Shown one piece after another: positions 24,302 through 34,000 of a DNA stretch of 64,000 nt (within the stretch, counting starts at the first letter, position 1; every line of letters starts with the position of its first letter). A model generated the notes under the pieces. That model saw nothing but the letters and a program-made list of their open reading frames with translations. It ran no database searches and had not been told where the DNA came from. Made by a program: the position numbers and the translations under genes. The stretch comes from a virus, in the IMG/VR virus record IMGVR_UViG_3300044613_004618, positions 1 to 64,000 of that record. One strand, given 5' to 3'.

Positions 24302-26437
24302 ATGCCGACTCCCCTGACCCGTGTTTTCCGGCTGCTGCGCTTCTTTGCGACGCGGCGGCGCGCCGTGAACGAAACGACTGGCGTGCCCACGGATCTGCTG
24401 CCAGGCGAGATCGCTTACGGCGAGGACGAGAACACGGTCTACATCGGCCGCACTGATGGCTCAGTAGGTATTCTCGCCTCGGGCGGCTCTGTTGGCCCGA
24501 CTGGTCCCACGGGACCGACAGGCCCCGCAGGGACGCCCGGTGCCACAGGACCGTCTGGTGCGCGCGGTTTTGTCGGAGCCACCGGCGCCACGGGCGTTAC
24601 TGGCGCCACGGGGCCCTCGGGAGCTTCCGGCGCGCGTGGTCCCACAGGAGCTACCGGCGCGACAGGCGCAACAGGTCCGTCTGGTCCAAGCGGTGTACCG
24701 GGTTTGCAGGGACCGACGGGCTTGCAGGGCCTGCCCGGCTCGACGGGGCCGACCGGTCCAACTGGTCCCGCCGGGCCTACTGGTGTTGGTGCGACAGGCG
24801 CCACAGGGGCCACGGGACCGACCGGTCCAACTGGTCCCGCCGGGCCTACTGGTGTTGGTGCGACAGGCGCCACAGGGGCCACGGGACCGACGGGGCCTTC
24901 TGGCGCCGCAGGGTCTACTGGCCCATCGGGCGTGGGCTTTAACTGGCGCGGAGAATATCAGAACCCAGAAGTCTACGGGCCCTACAACGTCAATGATGTT
25001 GTGCTGTTCAACGGCAGCGCGTACATCTGTTTGCAGTACATGTCAGGTTTGATTGACCCGGAAACAATTCCTGACGGGCCCGATTATTGGGCGCTGTTTG
25101 CGGCAGGCGGAACTGCGGGATTGAACGGCGCGCCCGGCGCTACGGGACCAACAGGCCCAGCGGGCGCCACGGGACCCGCAGGCCCGACAGGCGCTACAGG
25201 CCCCACAGGCCCCGCGGGGCCGACAGGCGCGACAGGCGCGACGGGACCTAGCGGTTCGGTTGGTGCCACGGGACCAACAGGGCCGTCAGGCGCTGACGGC
25301 AAAAGCGTCACGATTCTGGGCAGCTACAGCAGCGAGAGCGCGTTAATTGCAGCGCAGCCGACTGGTGCCGAAGGCGACGCATATCTTGTTGCTGGCAATT
25401 TGTACGTTTGGTCTTCAAACACGGCGACGTGGACTAACGTTGGCAATATCCAAGGGCCGCAAGGCGCCACCGGTCCGACCGGTCCGACTGGCGCTACTGG
25501 CGCTACTGGGACCCCGGGCGCAACTGGCGCAACTGGCGCTACGGGGCCGACCGGCCCTCAAGGCGCGACCGGTGCCACTGGTCCCACCGGGCCAAGCGCG
25601 CTTAGCGCTGATTTCACCGTGCTGGCCGTTTCGCAGGGCGCGTACAGCGACGGCATGGTTATTTCGGCGGGCACAGCGATTGAGACGATCATCAAGAACA
25701 TGCTGCAGGTTGTGGTGCCGCCAAACTACGCCGCGCCAACGCTTGCGCTAGGGAGCAATATCGCGATTACGGAGATCGGCACGACGGTCTCGCCTACGCT
25801 TACGCCGACCTGGACACAGAACGACGCCGGAACAGCGACGGCATACACTCTCAAGCGCGGCGGCTCGGGCGGCACGACGATCTACAGCGCGGCAAGCCCG
25901 GCGGCCTACACCGACTCCTCGGCGTATCAGCTTACGACCGCGACGCAGTACTACGCGCGCACTGATTACGGCCAGGGCCCGCTCAAGCAGGACAACACCG
26001 GCGCTGACTTTCCAACTGGTCGTATCGCCGCAGGCTTTAAGGAAGCTACGGCAACGCTCACGCCGCGGCGGCGCGTGTTTTACTGGGCTGACACTAGCAC
26101 GGATATCCCAACGACCAGGGCGCAGTTTATCGCGGCGCACGCGACGCCTGTGTTTTTTATCGCCTCGGGGCTTGAGATTGCGATTCCCCAAGGCGCCAAA
26201 CGCGTGGTGATTGCCGTACCGCAGAGCGCTGGTTTGACCCTGAACACAAACTCAATCTTCTATGTGCAGCTCAACGGTTTTGTAGGTGACACGTTTACGT
26301 TGTTGAATCCGGCACCGCTGATTGGCGGCGCAAGTGATTACTCGCCGATCGCCTACACTGTGTACTACTACATCACGGGCTCGGGTTTTGGCAGCGCCGC
26401 CACGTATCGTCTGCTCTTTACGGTGAACGCCACATGA
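24302..26437 (+). CDS. Collagen-like tail fibre protein
   Basis: 711 residues. The N-terminal [17 protein letters not shown] (about 41-57) is the short beta motif found at the start of many phage tail fibres. Three Gly-X-Y blocks follow (roughly 65-215, 275-330, 385-430), mostly GPT/GAT/GPS triplets with Thr at Y, separated by small globular inserts. A C-terminal beta-rich domain (about 440-711) is probably the receptor-binding or trimer-locking tip. It should form a trimeric triple helix. Many Thr at Y could be glycosylated. Confidence 0.88.
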   Translation: MPTPLTRVFRLLRFFATRRRAVNETTGVPTDLLPGEIAYGEDENTVYIGRTDGSVGILASGGSVGPTGPTGPTGPAGTPGATGPSGARGFVGATGATGVTGATGPSGASGARGPTGATGATGATGPSGPSGVPGLQGPTGLQGLPGSTGPTGPTGPAGPTGVGATGATGATGPTGPTGPAGPTGVGATGATGATGPTGPSGAAGSTGPSGVGFNWRGEYQNPEVYGPYNVNDVVLFNGSAYICLQYMSGLIDPETIPDGPDYWALFAAGGTAGLNGAPGATGPTGPAGATGPAGPTGATGPTGPAGPTGATGATGPSGSVGATGPTGPSGADGKSVTILGSYSSESALIAAQPTGAEGDAYLVAGNLYVWSSNTATWTNVGNIQGPQGATGPTGPTGATGATGTPGATGATGATGPTGPQGATGATGPTGPSALSADFTVLAVSQGAYSDGMVISAGTAIETIIKNMLQVVVPPNYAAPTLALGSNIAITEIGTTVSPTLTPTWTQNDAGTATAYTLKRGGSGGTTIYSAASPAAYTDSSAYQLTTATQYYARTDYGQGPLKQDNTGADFPTGRIAAGFKEATATLTPRRRVFYWADTSTDIPTTRAQFIAAHATPVFFIASGLEIAIPQGAKRVVIAVPQSAGLTLNTNSIFYVQLNGFVGDTFTLLNPAPLIGGASDYSPIAYTVYYYITGSGFGSAATYRLLFTVNAT
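24751..24888 (+). repeat. 69-bp perfect tandem duplication in collagen gene
   Basis: The unit beginning GACCGGTCCAACTGG at 24751 is repeated exactly from 24820. It encodes 23 residues including a GVG break in the triplet pattern. Confidence 0.9.
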
Positions 26438-27195
26438 GTACGCCGCTTCCAACACCAAAAGGCTATCAACGTCTTGGTAGCTTTCCCTTGGACAGCACTG
26501 CAGTCTTTGAGACTTACGCGGCGCTGTCGGCGTACGCAAGCGACACCAGCAGCGCGGCTTACGTTGGGCAAATTTGTGCTGTCAACACGGGCACCGCGGT
26601 TACGATCTACGTCATTGAAACTAACAGATCGCTGCGCGAGCTGGGGACGCAAGGGCCTACCGGCCCAACCGGTGTTGGTGTGACCGGCGCTACCGGACCT
26701 ACTGGGCCTTCAGGTGTGCCCGGTGTGACTGGACCTACCGGTCCATCTGGCGTGCCTGGTGTGACTGGGCCTACCGGACCGTCGGGTGTGACTGGACCTA
26801 CTGGTCCATCTGGCGTGCCAGGCGTCACAGGACCCACTGGACTCACTGGGCCTTCGGGTGTGCCAGGCGCTACTGGGCCTACTGGACCTACTGGGCCCTC
26901 GGGTGTGCCCGGTGTGACTGGATCTACCGGTCCATCTGGCGTGCCGGGCGTCACAGGACCCACTGGGCCTTCAGGTGTGCCTGGTGTGACTGGGCCTACT
27001 GGTCCCTCGGGTGTGCCAGGCGCTACTGGGCCTACTGGTCCTTCGGGTGTTCCCGGTGTGACTGGGCCTACTGGTCCCTCGGGTGTGCCAGGCGCTACTG
27101 GGCCTACTGGCGCCTCAGTGCTTGCCGCGCTTACAATTTCAGGCGGTTCTGTGTCGCCGTTGCTTCTTGATGTCGTTTACCAGGTGGATTCATGA
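26434..27195 (+). CDS. Second collagen-like fibre protein
   Basis: 253 residues, ATGA overlap with the first collagen gene. A globular N-terminus (1-70) with [20 protein letters not shown], then about 145 residues of [12 protein letters not shown]-type triplets, then a short hydrophobic C-terminus. Synonymous codons in the repeat are mixed. Probably part of the same fibre or a short fibre joining the next protein. Confidence 0.85.
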   Translation: MSTPLPTPKGYQRLGSFPLDSTAVFETYAALSAYASDTSSAAYVGQICAVNTGTAVTIYVIETNRSLRELGTQGPTGPTGVGVTGATGPTGPSGVPGVTGPTGPSGVPGVTGPTGPSGVTGPTGPSGVPGVTGPTGLTGPSGVPGATGPTGPTGPSGVPGVTGSTGPSGVPGVTGPTGPSGVPGVTGPTGPSGVPGATGPTGPSGVPGVTGPTGPSGVPGATGPTGASVLAALTISGGSVSPLLLDVVYQVDS

Positions 27196-28481
27196 CTACG
27201 TTCAACACGCACGTTTCTTTTGACCACGTGCGCAACACCGCGGCGGGTTTTACGACCGCAAACCCGATTCTGGGCTATGGCGTAATCGGTCTCGAGACTG
27301 ACACGGGCAACATTAAGATCGGCAACGGTACGCAATCCTGGACTGCGCTGCCGTACTCAAATGTGCCGGACGCGCCAGACGACGGAGTGATCTACGGCCG
27401 CAAGGACGGGGAGTGGGTGGATATGACCAGCGAGGCGAACCTGCAGGTTCGCCGCGGTACGGCGGCCGAGGTGGCGGCAATCACGCCGCTCGAGGGCGAA
27501 CCGGTGTGGACAACGGACGCAAAGCGTCTTTACGTCGGCGACGGCGTCACACAAGGTGGAATCGACGTCGGGGCGTTTCCGCTCAACGCCATCCGGCCGA
27601 GTAGCACGGTAAGCACTCTCACGCCGGGGAGAATATTTGCTGCTAGCCAGATGGAAATTTATGGACAAATTGCCGGTACAACCTACGTTGCTGGCAATAC
27701 GCGCGGCAGCGGCGCAGTGGATTTTCAAACGATACGATCCGCTGCAACCCAAGTCGCCAGCGGCGGGCATTCGACTATTGTTAACGGAACTTTTAACGCT
27801 GCTACGAACCAAAGGGCAACCGTGCTCAACGGCATAAATTGCACGGCAAGCGGCGCTGATTCTACGGTGTTGGGCGGCTATGCCAGCACGGCGAGCGGTA
27901 CAAATTCGCTAGCCTTTCATGGTACGGCGAGTGCCACGTCTTCGGTGGCTTTTCACGGCACGGCGTCTGGCTTTCGGTCTGTCTCGTTCAGCGGCACCGC
28001 CAGCGGCGAAAACGCGGTCGCGCTGGGCGGCACGGCAGACCGGCACTACATGCTCGCGCGGGCCGGAGGGACGATCACAAACTTTACGGGGCGTGGGCAG
28101 GAAGTGGCGCTGGTCATGCGCGGCTACACGACCGACACCACCGCGACCGAACTGACCCTGGGCGGCACCGGCACGCCGAAATTGACGATTCCTAACAACG
28201 TTTTGCTGTCAGGCGTTGTCGAAATCGTCGGGACAAAAACGGCCGACGCCACTGTGGCGTGCCACTATCTGCGAAAGTTCACCATCAGAAACGTCTCCAA
28301 CACGACAACGCTGATCGAATCCGCCAGCGTGGTGGGAACCGACTACGAAACTGACGCGGGTCTTGAAGTGAGCCTGTCAGCGGACGATACGGGCGATTTT
28401 CTCAAAATCGAAGTCACCGGTTTGGCGGCGACGAACATGCGGTGGCTTGCCATTGTTCGCGGCGCGGAGATTGCATTGTGA
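27192..28481 (+). CDS. Tail fibre protein with YadA-like beta-roll repeats
   Basis: 429 residues, ATGA overlap with the preceding gene. N-terminal [17 protein letters not shown] is a phage tail-fibre docking motif. The centre (about 195-275) has short repeats of the type [36 protein letters not shown], which form left-handed beta-rolls in YadA/Hep_Hag heads. The C-terminus is beta-rich. Likely a trimeric receptor-binding fibre. Confidence 0.75.
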   Translation: MTTFNTHVSFDHVRNTAAGFTTANPILGYGVIGLETDTGNIKIGNGTQSWTALPYSNVPDAPDDGVIYGRKDGEWVDMTSEANLQVRRGTAAEVAAITPLEGEPVWTTDAKRLYVGDGVTQGGIDVGAFPLNAIRPSSTVSTLTPGRIFAASQMEIYGQIAGTTYVAGNTRGSGAVDFQTIRSAATQVASGGHSTIVNGTFNAATNQRATVLNGINCTASGADSTVLGGYASTASGTNSLAFHGTASATSSVAFHGTASGFRSVSFSGTASGENAVALGGTADRHYMLARAGGTITNFTGRGQEVALVMRGYTTDTTATELTLGGTGTPKLTIPNNVLLSGVVEIVGTKTADATVACHYLRKFTIRNVSNTTTLIESASVVGTDYETDAGLEVSLSADDTGDFLKIEVTGLAATNMRWLAIVRGAEIAL

Positions 28482-29755
28482 CCGTTGCAAGAAACTTCCC
28501 ACGCAACTGCGGCCTAGCCACTACCGCGTCTTTTGCTCGCCAGTTCGCAAAAAAGACTGTCTCTGCGGAACCATTGTCGCTCTCGGCGCGCGCCGCTCCG
28601 GTGATCACGGCTCTCCCGACCAATCAGGTCCAGACGGTCATCGGGGATCGCGTCGTTTTGCGAAGTTCGTCAACTGTTTACGTTGACAATGTCGAGGCGC
28701 TGGCGACGCGGCGAAATGGTTATTTTGACGCCGTGCGCTTTGTTTCTGACACACCGGCCGTGGTGTCGGGCGGCGCAGAAACGCAGGACGGATCGTATCT
28801 TTTCGCGTACGTCGCTGATGGCGTTGCAAGGCTACGCGCGGAAACGAAAGGCGGCTTTCAGACCGCGATTGCGCAGGTTGTTTCGTCCGGCTCGGCGTCT
28901 CCAGACGACGTGTGGGCAAACTGGAACTCCGGGTCGTTGGCAGAAAGCCTCGTGGCGACGTTTCTCAGCCGCGCGAACGTGGCTGGTCGGGATATGCCCA
29001 TCTTCTCGACGATGAATCACGGGGCGTCGCAGTACGTTGTGAATCAAAACTGCTGGTTGAGCGACATTGACATGTCGTTCATCAGTCCGTGGAACAGCAT
29101 TGGCGGGCAAAACCGCGCGGGCGTGCTAATTTCTCCGCGGCACGTGCTGTTCTGCAATCACTACCCGCTTGCGGCCAACGCGACGATTCGTTTTGTCAGG
29201 ACGACTGGCGTCGGCGCTGGCACGGTGGAAAACAGAACGATCACCGCCGTGGCGACCAACGCGTCGCTCGATTTTTGCGTCGGCCTTCTCGATCAGCCAA
29301 GCGAAACGCCGTTTTGCAAAGTGCTTTCGGCGCCAATCAATCAATACATTCCCAGCATGGTTTATCCGCGCGTCAATAACTACTTGAGCAACTTTCAACC
29401 ACGCCTGCCGCTGATTTCTACTAATCAGGACAAGCACATTGGCTACAAGAGCCTCATCGAGTGCGCGACAAGCTGGTCTTCTTTTAATTCTGGGATTAAT
29501 GTCTCGGGCCAGACAGCGCTCGTGGACTACGCGCACCTCCAGCCGTACGTGCGGATTGGTTGTTCCGGCCATCCGGTGTTTTTGCTCATTGGAGCCGAGC
29601 TGGCACTGGTCGGCCTCTATTATGGCGCCGGGTTTGGCTTCGGCTCGTTTGGGTCGGCGGCAGTCCACACGGCCGTCAACGCTATGATGACCACGCTCGG
29701 CGGCGGCCACCAGCTCACGGCGGTCGATCTAAGCAGCTTCCCGACTTACGCCTGA
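28478..29755 (+). CDS. Tail-associated trypsin-like serine protease
   Basis: 425 residues from a GTG overlapping the preceding stop. An N-terminal Ig-like/beta part (1-140) precedes a protease domain (about 180-410). The candidate triad is His228 in FCNHYP, Asp265 in SLDFCV and Ser363 in IGCSGHPVF, a GDSGGP-like loop. Order and spacing fit the chymotrypsin fold. Located among fibre genes, it may cut host surface protein or mature the fibre. Catalysis is inferred, not shown. Confidence 0.65.
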   Translation: MTVARNFPRNCGLATTASFARQFAKKTVSAEPLSLSARAAPVITALPTNQVQTVIGDRVVLRSSSTVYVDNVEALATRRNGYFDAVRFVSDTPAVVSGGAETQDGSYLFAYVADGVARLRAETKGGFQTAIAQVVSSGSASPDDVWANWNSGSLAESLVATFLSRANVAGRDMPIFSTMNHGASQYVVNQNCWLSDIDMSFISPWNSIGGQNRAGVLISPRHVLFCNHYPLAANATIRFVRTTGVGAGTVENRTITAVATNASLDFCVGLLDQPSETPFCKVLSAPINQYIPSMVYPRVNNYLSNFQPRLPLISTNQDKHIGYKSLIECATSWSSFNSGINVSGQTALVDYAHLQPYVRIGCSGHPVFLLIGAELALVGLYYGAGFGFGSFGSAAVHTAVNAMMTTLGGGHQLTAVDLSSFPTYA

Positions 29756-29809
29756 GCCACAGATCTGTAAGATATCCGGCGTCTTTCTTCTTACCGAATG
29801 GAGTGCCCC

Positions 29810-30211
29810 GTGAGCGTCCTCGACAAACCTGCCGCGCCTCTTCCACCGCCACCCGCAACCAGAGTTGCCGCGCATCTTCGGCAGACTACGCGCGATACGT
29901 TCCACCAACTGGCGCAGGTGTTCAACCAGGGCGCTAAGCAATTCTGGAAAAACCCGCGCGCCACGCCCGCCGAGATCGCCGCGGCGCTGGGCCCGCAGGC
30001 CGTGGAGGTGTTTCAGCTACACGGCAAGATCGGCGCGCTGCTGGCCCAGGTCAAGCCCGAAAGCATTGCCGAGGGCGTGGCCGTTGTGGGTCAGTTCACC
30101 TACAACGAGGACGGCACGGTCACGGTGCTTGAAAACCCGCCGCCCATTCCGGTTGACCCTGCGCCTGAACTAGACGTGCCGTTTGAGACGCCGGAGCAGC
30201 TTGTTGAATAG
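29810..30211 (+). CDS. Small tail-fibre-associated protein
   Basis: I prefer the GTG at 29810 because GGAG lies 6 bases upstream; an ATG lies at 29798. About 133 residues: Pro-rich start, then RDTFHQLAQVFNQGAKQFWKNP, TPAEIAAALG and VFQLHGKIGALLAQVKPE, a helical module I recognise next to tail fibre genes in many phages. The TAG stop is inside a GATATC motif, 11 bases before the tRNA. Confidence 0.65.
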   Translation: MSVLDKPAAPLPPPPATRVAAHLRQTTRDTFHQLAQVFNQGAKQFWKNPRATPAEIAAALGPQAVEVFQLHGKIGALLAQVKPESIAEGVAVVGQFTYNEDGTVTVLENPPPIPVDPAPELDVPFETPEQLVE

Positions 30212-30219
30212 ATATCTTT
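30208..30219. repeat. WWWGATATCWWW site 16
   Basis: ATAGATATCTTT over the stop codon of the 29810 gene, directly before the tRNA. Confidence 0.85.
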
Positions 30220-30221
30220 GA

Positions 30222-30294
30222 CCCGGGGTAGAGAAATCAGTATCTCGCCACGCTCATAACGTGGAGATTACGGGCGCGAATCCCGTCCCCGGCA
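30222..30294 (+). tRNA. tRNA with CAT anticodon (Met-type)
   Basis: All arms fold with canonical lengths (73 bases). Acceptor CCCGGGG/CCCCGGC with a C1-C72 mismatch, D arm GAGA/TCTC, anticodon arm CCACG(CTCATAA)CGTGG with CAT at 30255-30257, T arm ACGGG(CGCGAAT)CCCGT, discriminator A; CCA is not encoded. The 1-72 mismatch recalls initiator tRNA, but the three G-C pairs of the initiator anticodon stem are absent and the T loop starts CG instead of TT. Elongator Met or lysidine-type Ile are alternatives. Confidence 0.8.
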
Positions 30295-30313
30295 TTTGAT
30301 TTTGACCGCCCCG

Positions 30314-30376
30314 CCAGCTGTTTCGATAGCTGGCCGCCCGCCCCAGGTAAAACCAGTTGCTTGGGGCGGCGCTCTT
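30314..30376 (+). terminator. Tandem hairpins, probable terminator
   Basis: CCAGCT/AGCTGG (30314-30333), then CGCCCCA/TGGGGCG (30339-30368), then CTCTTTT. Lies between the tRNA and the next fibre gene. The T-run is short and two bases off the stem. Confidence 0.55.
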
Positions 30377-30406
30377 TTGCGCCAGCGCAGCTCAGTCGGT
30401 GCTCGG

Positions 30407-30418
30407 TTTGATATCATT
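30407..30418. repeat. WWWGATATCWWW site 17
   Basis: TTTGATATCATT, 44 bases (core) before the 30454 start. Confidence 0.75.
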
Positions 30419-30453
30419 GAGGCGTAAAACCTAGCAATTCCTCGGACGCCACC

Positions 30454-30990
30454 ATGGTCCGCAAGAAGATCTCCGAGCTTGAACCCAAGGGCAACCTGGC
30501 GCCGACGGACATCATTCCGATCGTCGACACGGAGTTGAATCGGCGCAAAACCAAGCGCACCACGGTTCAGGACCTGATCAACGAAGTCAACGCCGTGACG
30601 CAGCCCGAAAAGGGCGCAGCTGGCGGCGTGGCCACCCTAGACAGCAATGCCCGGCTTCAACCCGCGCAGCTGCCCGCCCTGGCTGTGACTGAGACCTTTT
30701 CAGTCAGCTCGGAAGAGGCCATGCTGGCCCTGCCCGCGCAGATGGGCGACCTGGCCGTGCGCGAAGACAACCAGGAGGTCTACGTCCTCCAAGGCCAGAA
30801 TCCCACGGTGCTCGACAACTGGGTGCGCATTAGTCAGGCGCCGATAGCTCCCTCAGCCGTCACTCTTGAACAACTGGCGAACGTAGATGATACAATACCA
30901 CCTGACCGGGCGGTCCTAGTTTACGACCCCGATACGTACCAGTGGCGCCCCGCTAAACTCGAACGCCTCACGGATGGCGGCGAGTACTGA
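30454..30990 (+). CDS. Tail fibre/baseplate-associated protein
   Basis: 178 residues. The start VRKKISELEPKGNLAPTDI, with IPIVD, matches the short N-terminal motif of many phage fibre proteins. LDSNARLQPAQLPALA and GDLAVREDNQEVYVLQG resemble repeats near fibre attachment regions. ATG behind a weak site; a GATATC motif is 44 bases upstream. Confidence 0.6.
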   Translation: MVRKKISELEPKGNLAPTDIIPIVDTELNRRKTKRTTVQDLINEVNAVTQPEKGAAGGVATLDSNARLQPAQLPALAVTETFSVSSEEAMLALPAQMGDLAVREDNQEVYVLQGQNPTVLDNWVRISQAPIAPSAVTLEQLANVDDTIPPDRAVLVYDPDTYQWRPAKLERLTDGGEY

Positions 30991-31033
30991 CAAAACACCG
31001 CAATAAAGATCCCCGCAGCAACGGAGTGCTCCC

Positions 31034-34000
31034 ATGCCCAATACCATTCGCATCAAGCGTCGCACATCCGGCAATACCGGCGCCCCTTCGACCTTAGCCA
31101 ACGCCGAGCTGGCCTTCAACGAGGTCAACAACACGCTCTATTACGGCAAGGGCGACAACGGTTCGGGCGGAGCCACGAGCATCATCGCCATTGCGGGCGA
31201 CGGCACGTTCGCCACGAAGACCTACGTCGACAGCGCCGTGTCCGGTGCGACTCCGACGGGCGTGGCCTATCTGGCGCAGGACAACAGCTGGGACGCCTCG
31301 AAGACCAATACCTTCAACGGCACGGTGAATCTGGAAGGCACGTTCAAGATTGACAACGCGACGGTGAACACCAGCGCCGCCGAGCTGAACGTCCTCGACG
31401 GCGTGACGGCCGGTACGGTCAGCGCAAGCAAGGCGCTGGTGCTCAACTCAAGTAGCGCCATTTCGGGCAACATTACATTTATTGGTACTCAAACGTTTTC
31501 GGGAAGTGAACAAGCGGCAGGCGGCGTATCGATCGATACCGCTTATGATTCCGCGCTCTCTTTGTATCACAGCGTCGCGGGCGGCGGCTCTTCCGTGCGT
31601 TTTCAGTGTGGAACTGCAGCGGGCGGCATTGACGGGTCAACGTGGCTTATTCGGTCCGAAGATGATATTCCGGGTGGCCCGCTGAGTTTTGATCTTCTCC
31701 TGCCGAATCAAACGGGTCGCTTTGCGACGCTTGCGGACATCAGCGCTGCCGTCGCAAGCGCCGTCGGTTTGTCTTCGTCGTTGAAGGCGCCGGTCGCGGC
31801 CGCAACGACGGCAAACATCACGCTTTCGGGCACGCAAACAATTGACGGTATTGCCGTTTCTGCCGGTGACCGTGTTCTTGTAAAAGATCAGAGTTCAGCG
31901 GCTGCAAACGGTATTTACGTTGTGGCCTCCGGTTCGTGGTCCCGCGCCACAGACGTTGACACCGGCGCCGAATTGCTGGGCGCAAGCACGTTTGTCTTGG
32001 GCGGCACGACAAACGGCAGCAAGACATTTGTCAATACTAACTCTGGCACCATCACCCTTGGCACGACGGCCGTTACGTTTGCCGATCAAACGAGCGTCGC
32101 GGCAGTGACAGCTGGCGCTGGTTTGACGAAGACTGGTACGACTATTGACATCGGTACGGCGTCGACCGGGCGCATCGTTGTCAATCCTGACAACATTGAT
32201 CTTGCCACCGTGGGCACGGCTGGTACGTACGCCAAAGTTACCACTGACGCGTATGGGCGCGTGACGGCTGGCTCGGCCCAGGTTGCTATTTCGACAGATG
32301 TCAGCGGGCTTGGTACTGGAATCGCCACGTTTCTTGCGACGCCGTCCAGCGCCAATCTTGCTTCTGCGCTGACCGACGAAACCGGCAGCAACACTGTTGT
32401 GTTTTCTACGAGCCCGGCGTTTACCACGAGCGTCACGACGGGCAGCACCACGTTTGCTGTGTTTAATTCGACAGCGACGACAATTAACGCGTTTGGTGCC
32501 GCCACGACGATCAGCATGGGTGCGGGTAGCGGCACAACGACGATCAACAACAACTTGACCGTCGCAGGCAACTTGACGGTTAACGGAACCACGACCACGG
32601 TGAACTCCACCACGATCACGGTGGACGACCCAATCATCACGCTGGGCGGTGATACGGTTCCTACTTCTGATGACAACAAAGACCGGGGCGTCGAGTTTCG
32701 CTACTTTGACAGCCAGGCGCGCGTGGGTTTCTTTGGCTTTGACGACAGCGCTGGCGCGTTCACGGCTCTGCTGCAGGCGACCAATAGCTCGGAGGTCTTC
32801 TCCGGCACGGCGGCTCCAGCGGTGTTCGGCGCGATCACTGGCACAAGCGTCAACAAGGTTGCGATCACGGCTCCGGCCAACAGCGCGACCCTGACGATCG
32901 CCGACGGTAAGACGCTTACCGCCAGCAACACGCTGACCTTTACTGGCACGGACAGCAGCTCTGTGGCTTTTGGCGCTGGTGGCACGGTGGCCTACACCGG
33001 CAACAACCTGAGCGTGTTTGCGGCGACCACCTCGTCGCAGCTTGCTGGCGTGATCTCCGACGAAACCGGCTCGGGCAGCCTGGTGTTTGCGACCAGCCCG
33101 ACGCTCGTGACCCCGACACTAGGCGTGGCTTCGGCGACTAGCATCAACAAGGTTGCGATTACGGCTCCGACTACGAGCGCAACGCTGACCATCGCCGACG
33201 GCAAGACGCTTACCGCCAGCAACACGCTGACGTTCACCGGCACGGACAGCAGCTCTGTGGCGTTTGGCGCTGGCGGCACCGTAACGTACACGAGCAACAC
33301 CCTGGCGGTGTTCTCGGCGACCACCTCGGCGCAGCTTGCTGGCGTGATCAGCGATGAGACGGGGTCTGGCGCGTTGGTGTTCGCCAACACTCCCACGCTT
33401 GTCACCCCGGTTCTCGGTACGCCGACTTCGGGCACGCTCACCAACTGCACCGGCTTGCCGATCAGCACCGGCGTTTCGGGCCTGGGTTCCAACGTCGCCA
33501 CGTTCCTGGCCACGCCCAGCTCTGCCAATCTCGCTTCGGCTGTGACCGACGAGACGGGTTCGGGCGCGCTGGTCTTCGGTACCAGTCCCACGATCACCAC
33601 GCCCACGATCACCTTTTCGACGGCCGCCGCGGCTACTGCCGGTACCAATTCGCAGGGGCAGGGCGCGCTGACGAACGACGTGAACGTGGTCACCACGGCG
33701 GCGAACAACCCGTCGGGCGTCACGTTGCCCACGGCCACCACCGGCCGCCGATTGGTGATCGCGAACCGCGGCGCCAACCCGGTCAACGTGTATCCGGCCA
33801 CCGGCGCTGCGATCGACGCGCTGGGCGCCAACGCCGCGATCCAGATCCCGGTGAATGGCTCGATGGAGTTCAACGCCTCGAGCACCACGCAGTGGTACTC
33901 TTCGGCGACCGCGACCTTCACCGCGCCGACGCTGGGTACGCCCGCGTCCGGCACGCTGACCAACTGCACGGGGCTGCCCGTCAGCACGGGTATCTCTGGC

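Noticed and set aside
24439-24882. Minus-strand frame with GPV/APV repeats
   Set aside because: Complement of the collagen triplets; an artefact of the GXY codon pattern.
24302-27195. CRISPR-like or satellite array
   Set aside because: The short repeats are collagen codons in frame, with no spacer structure.
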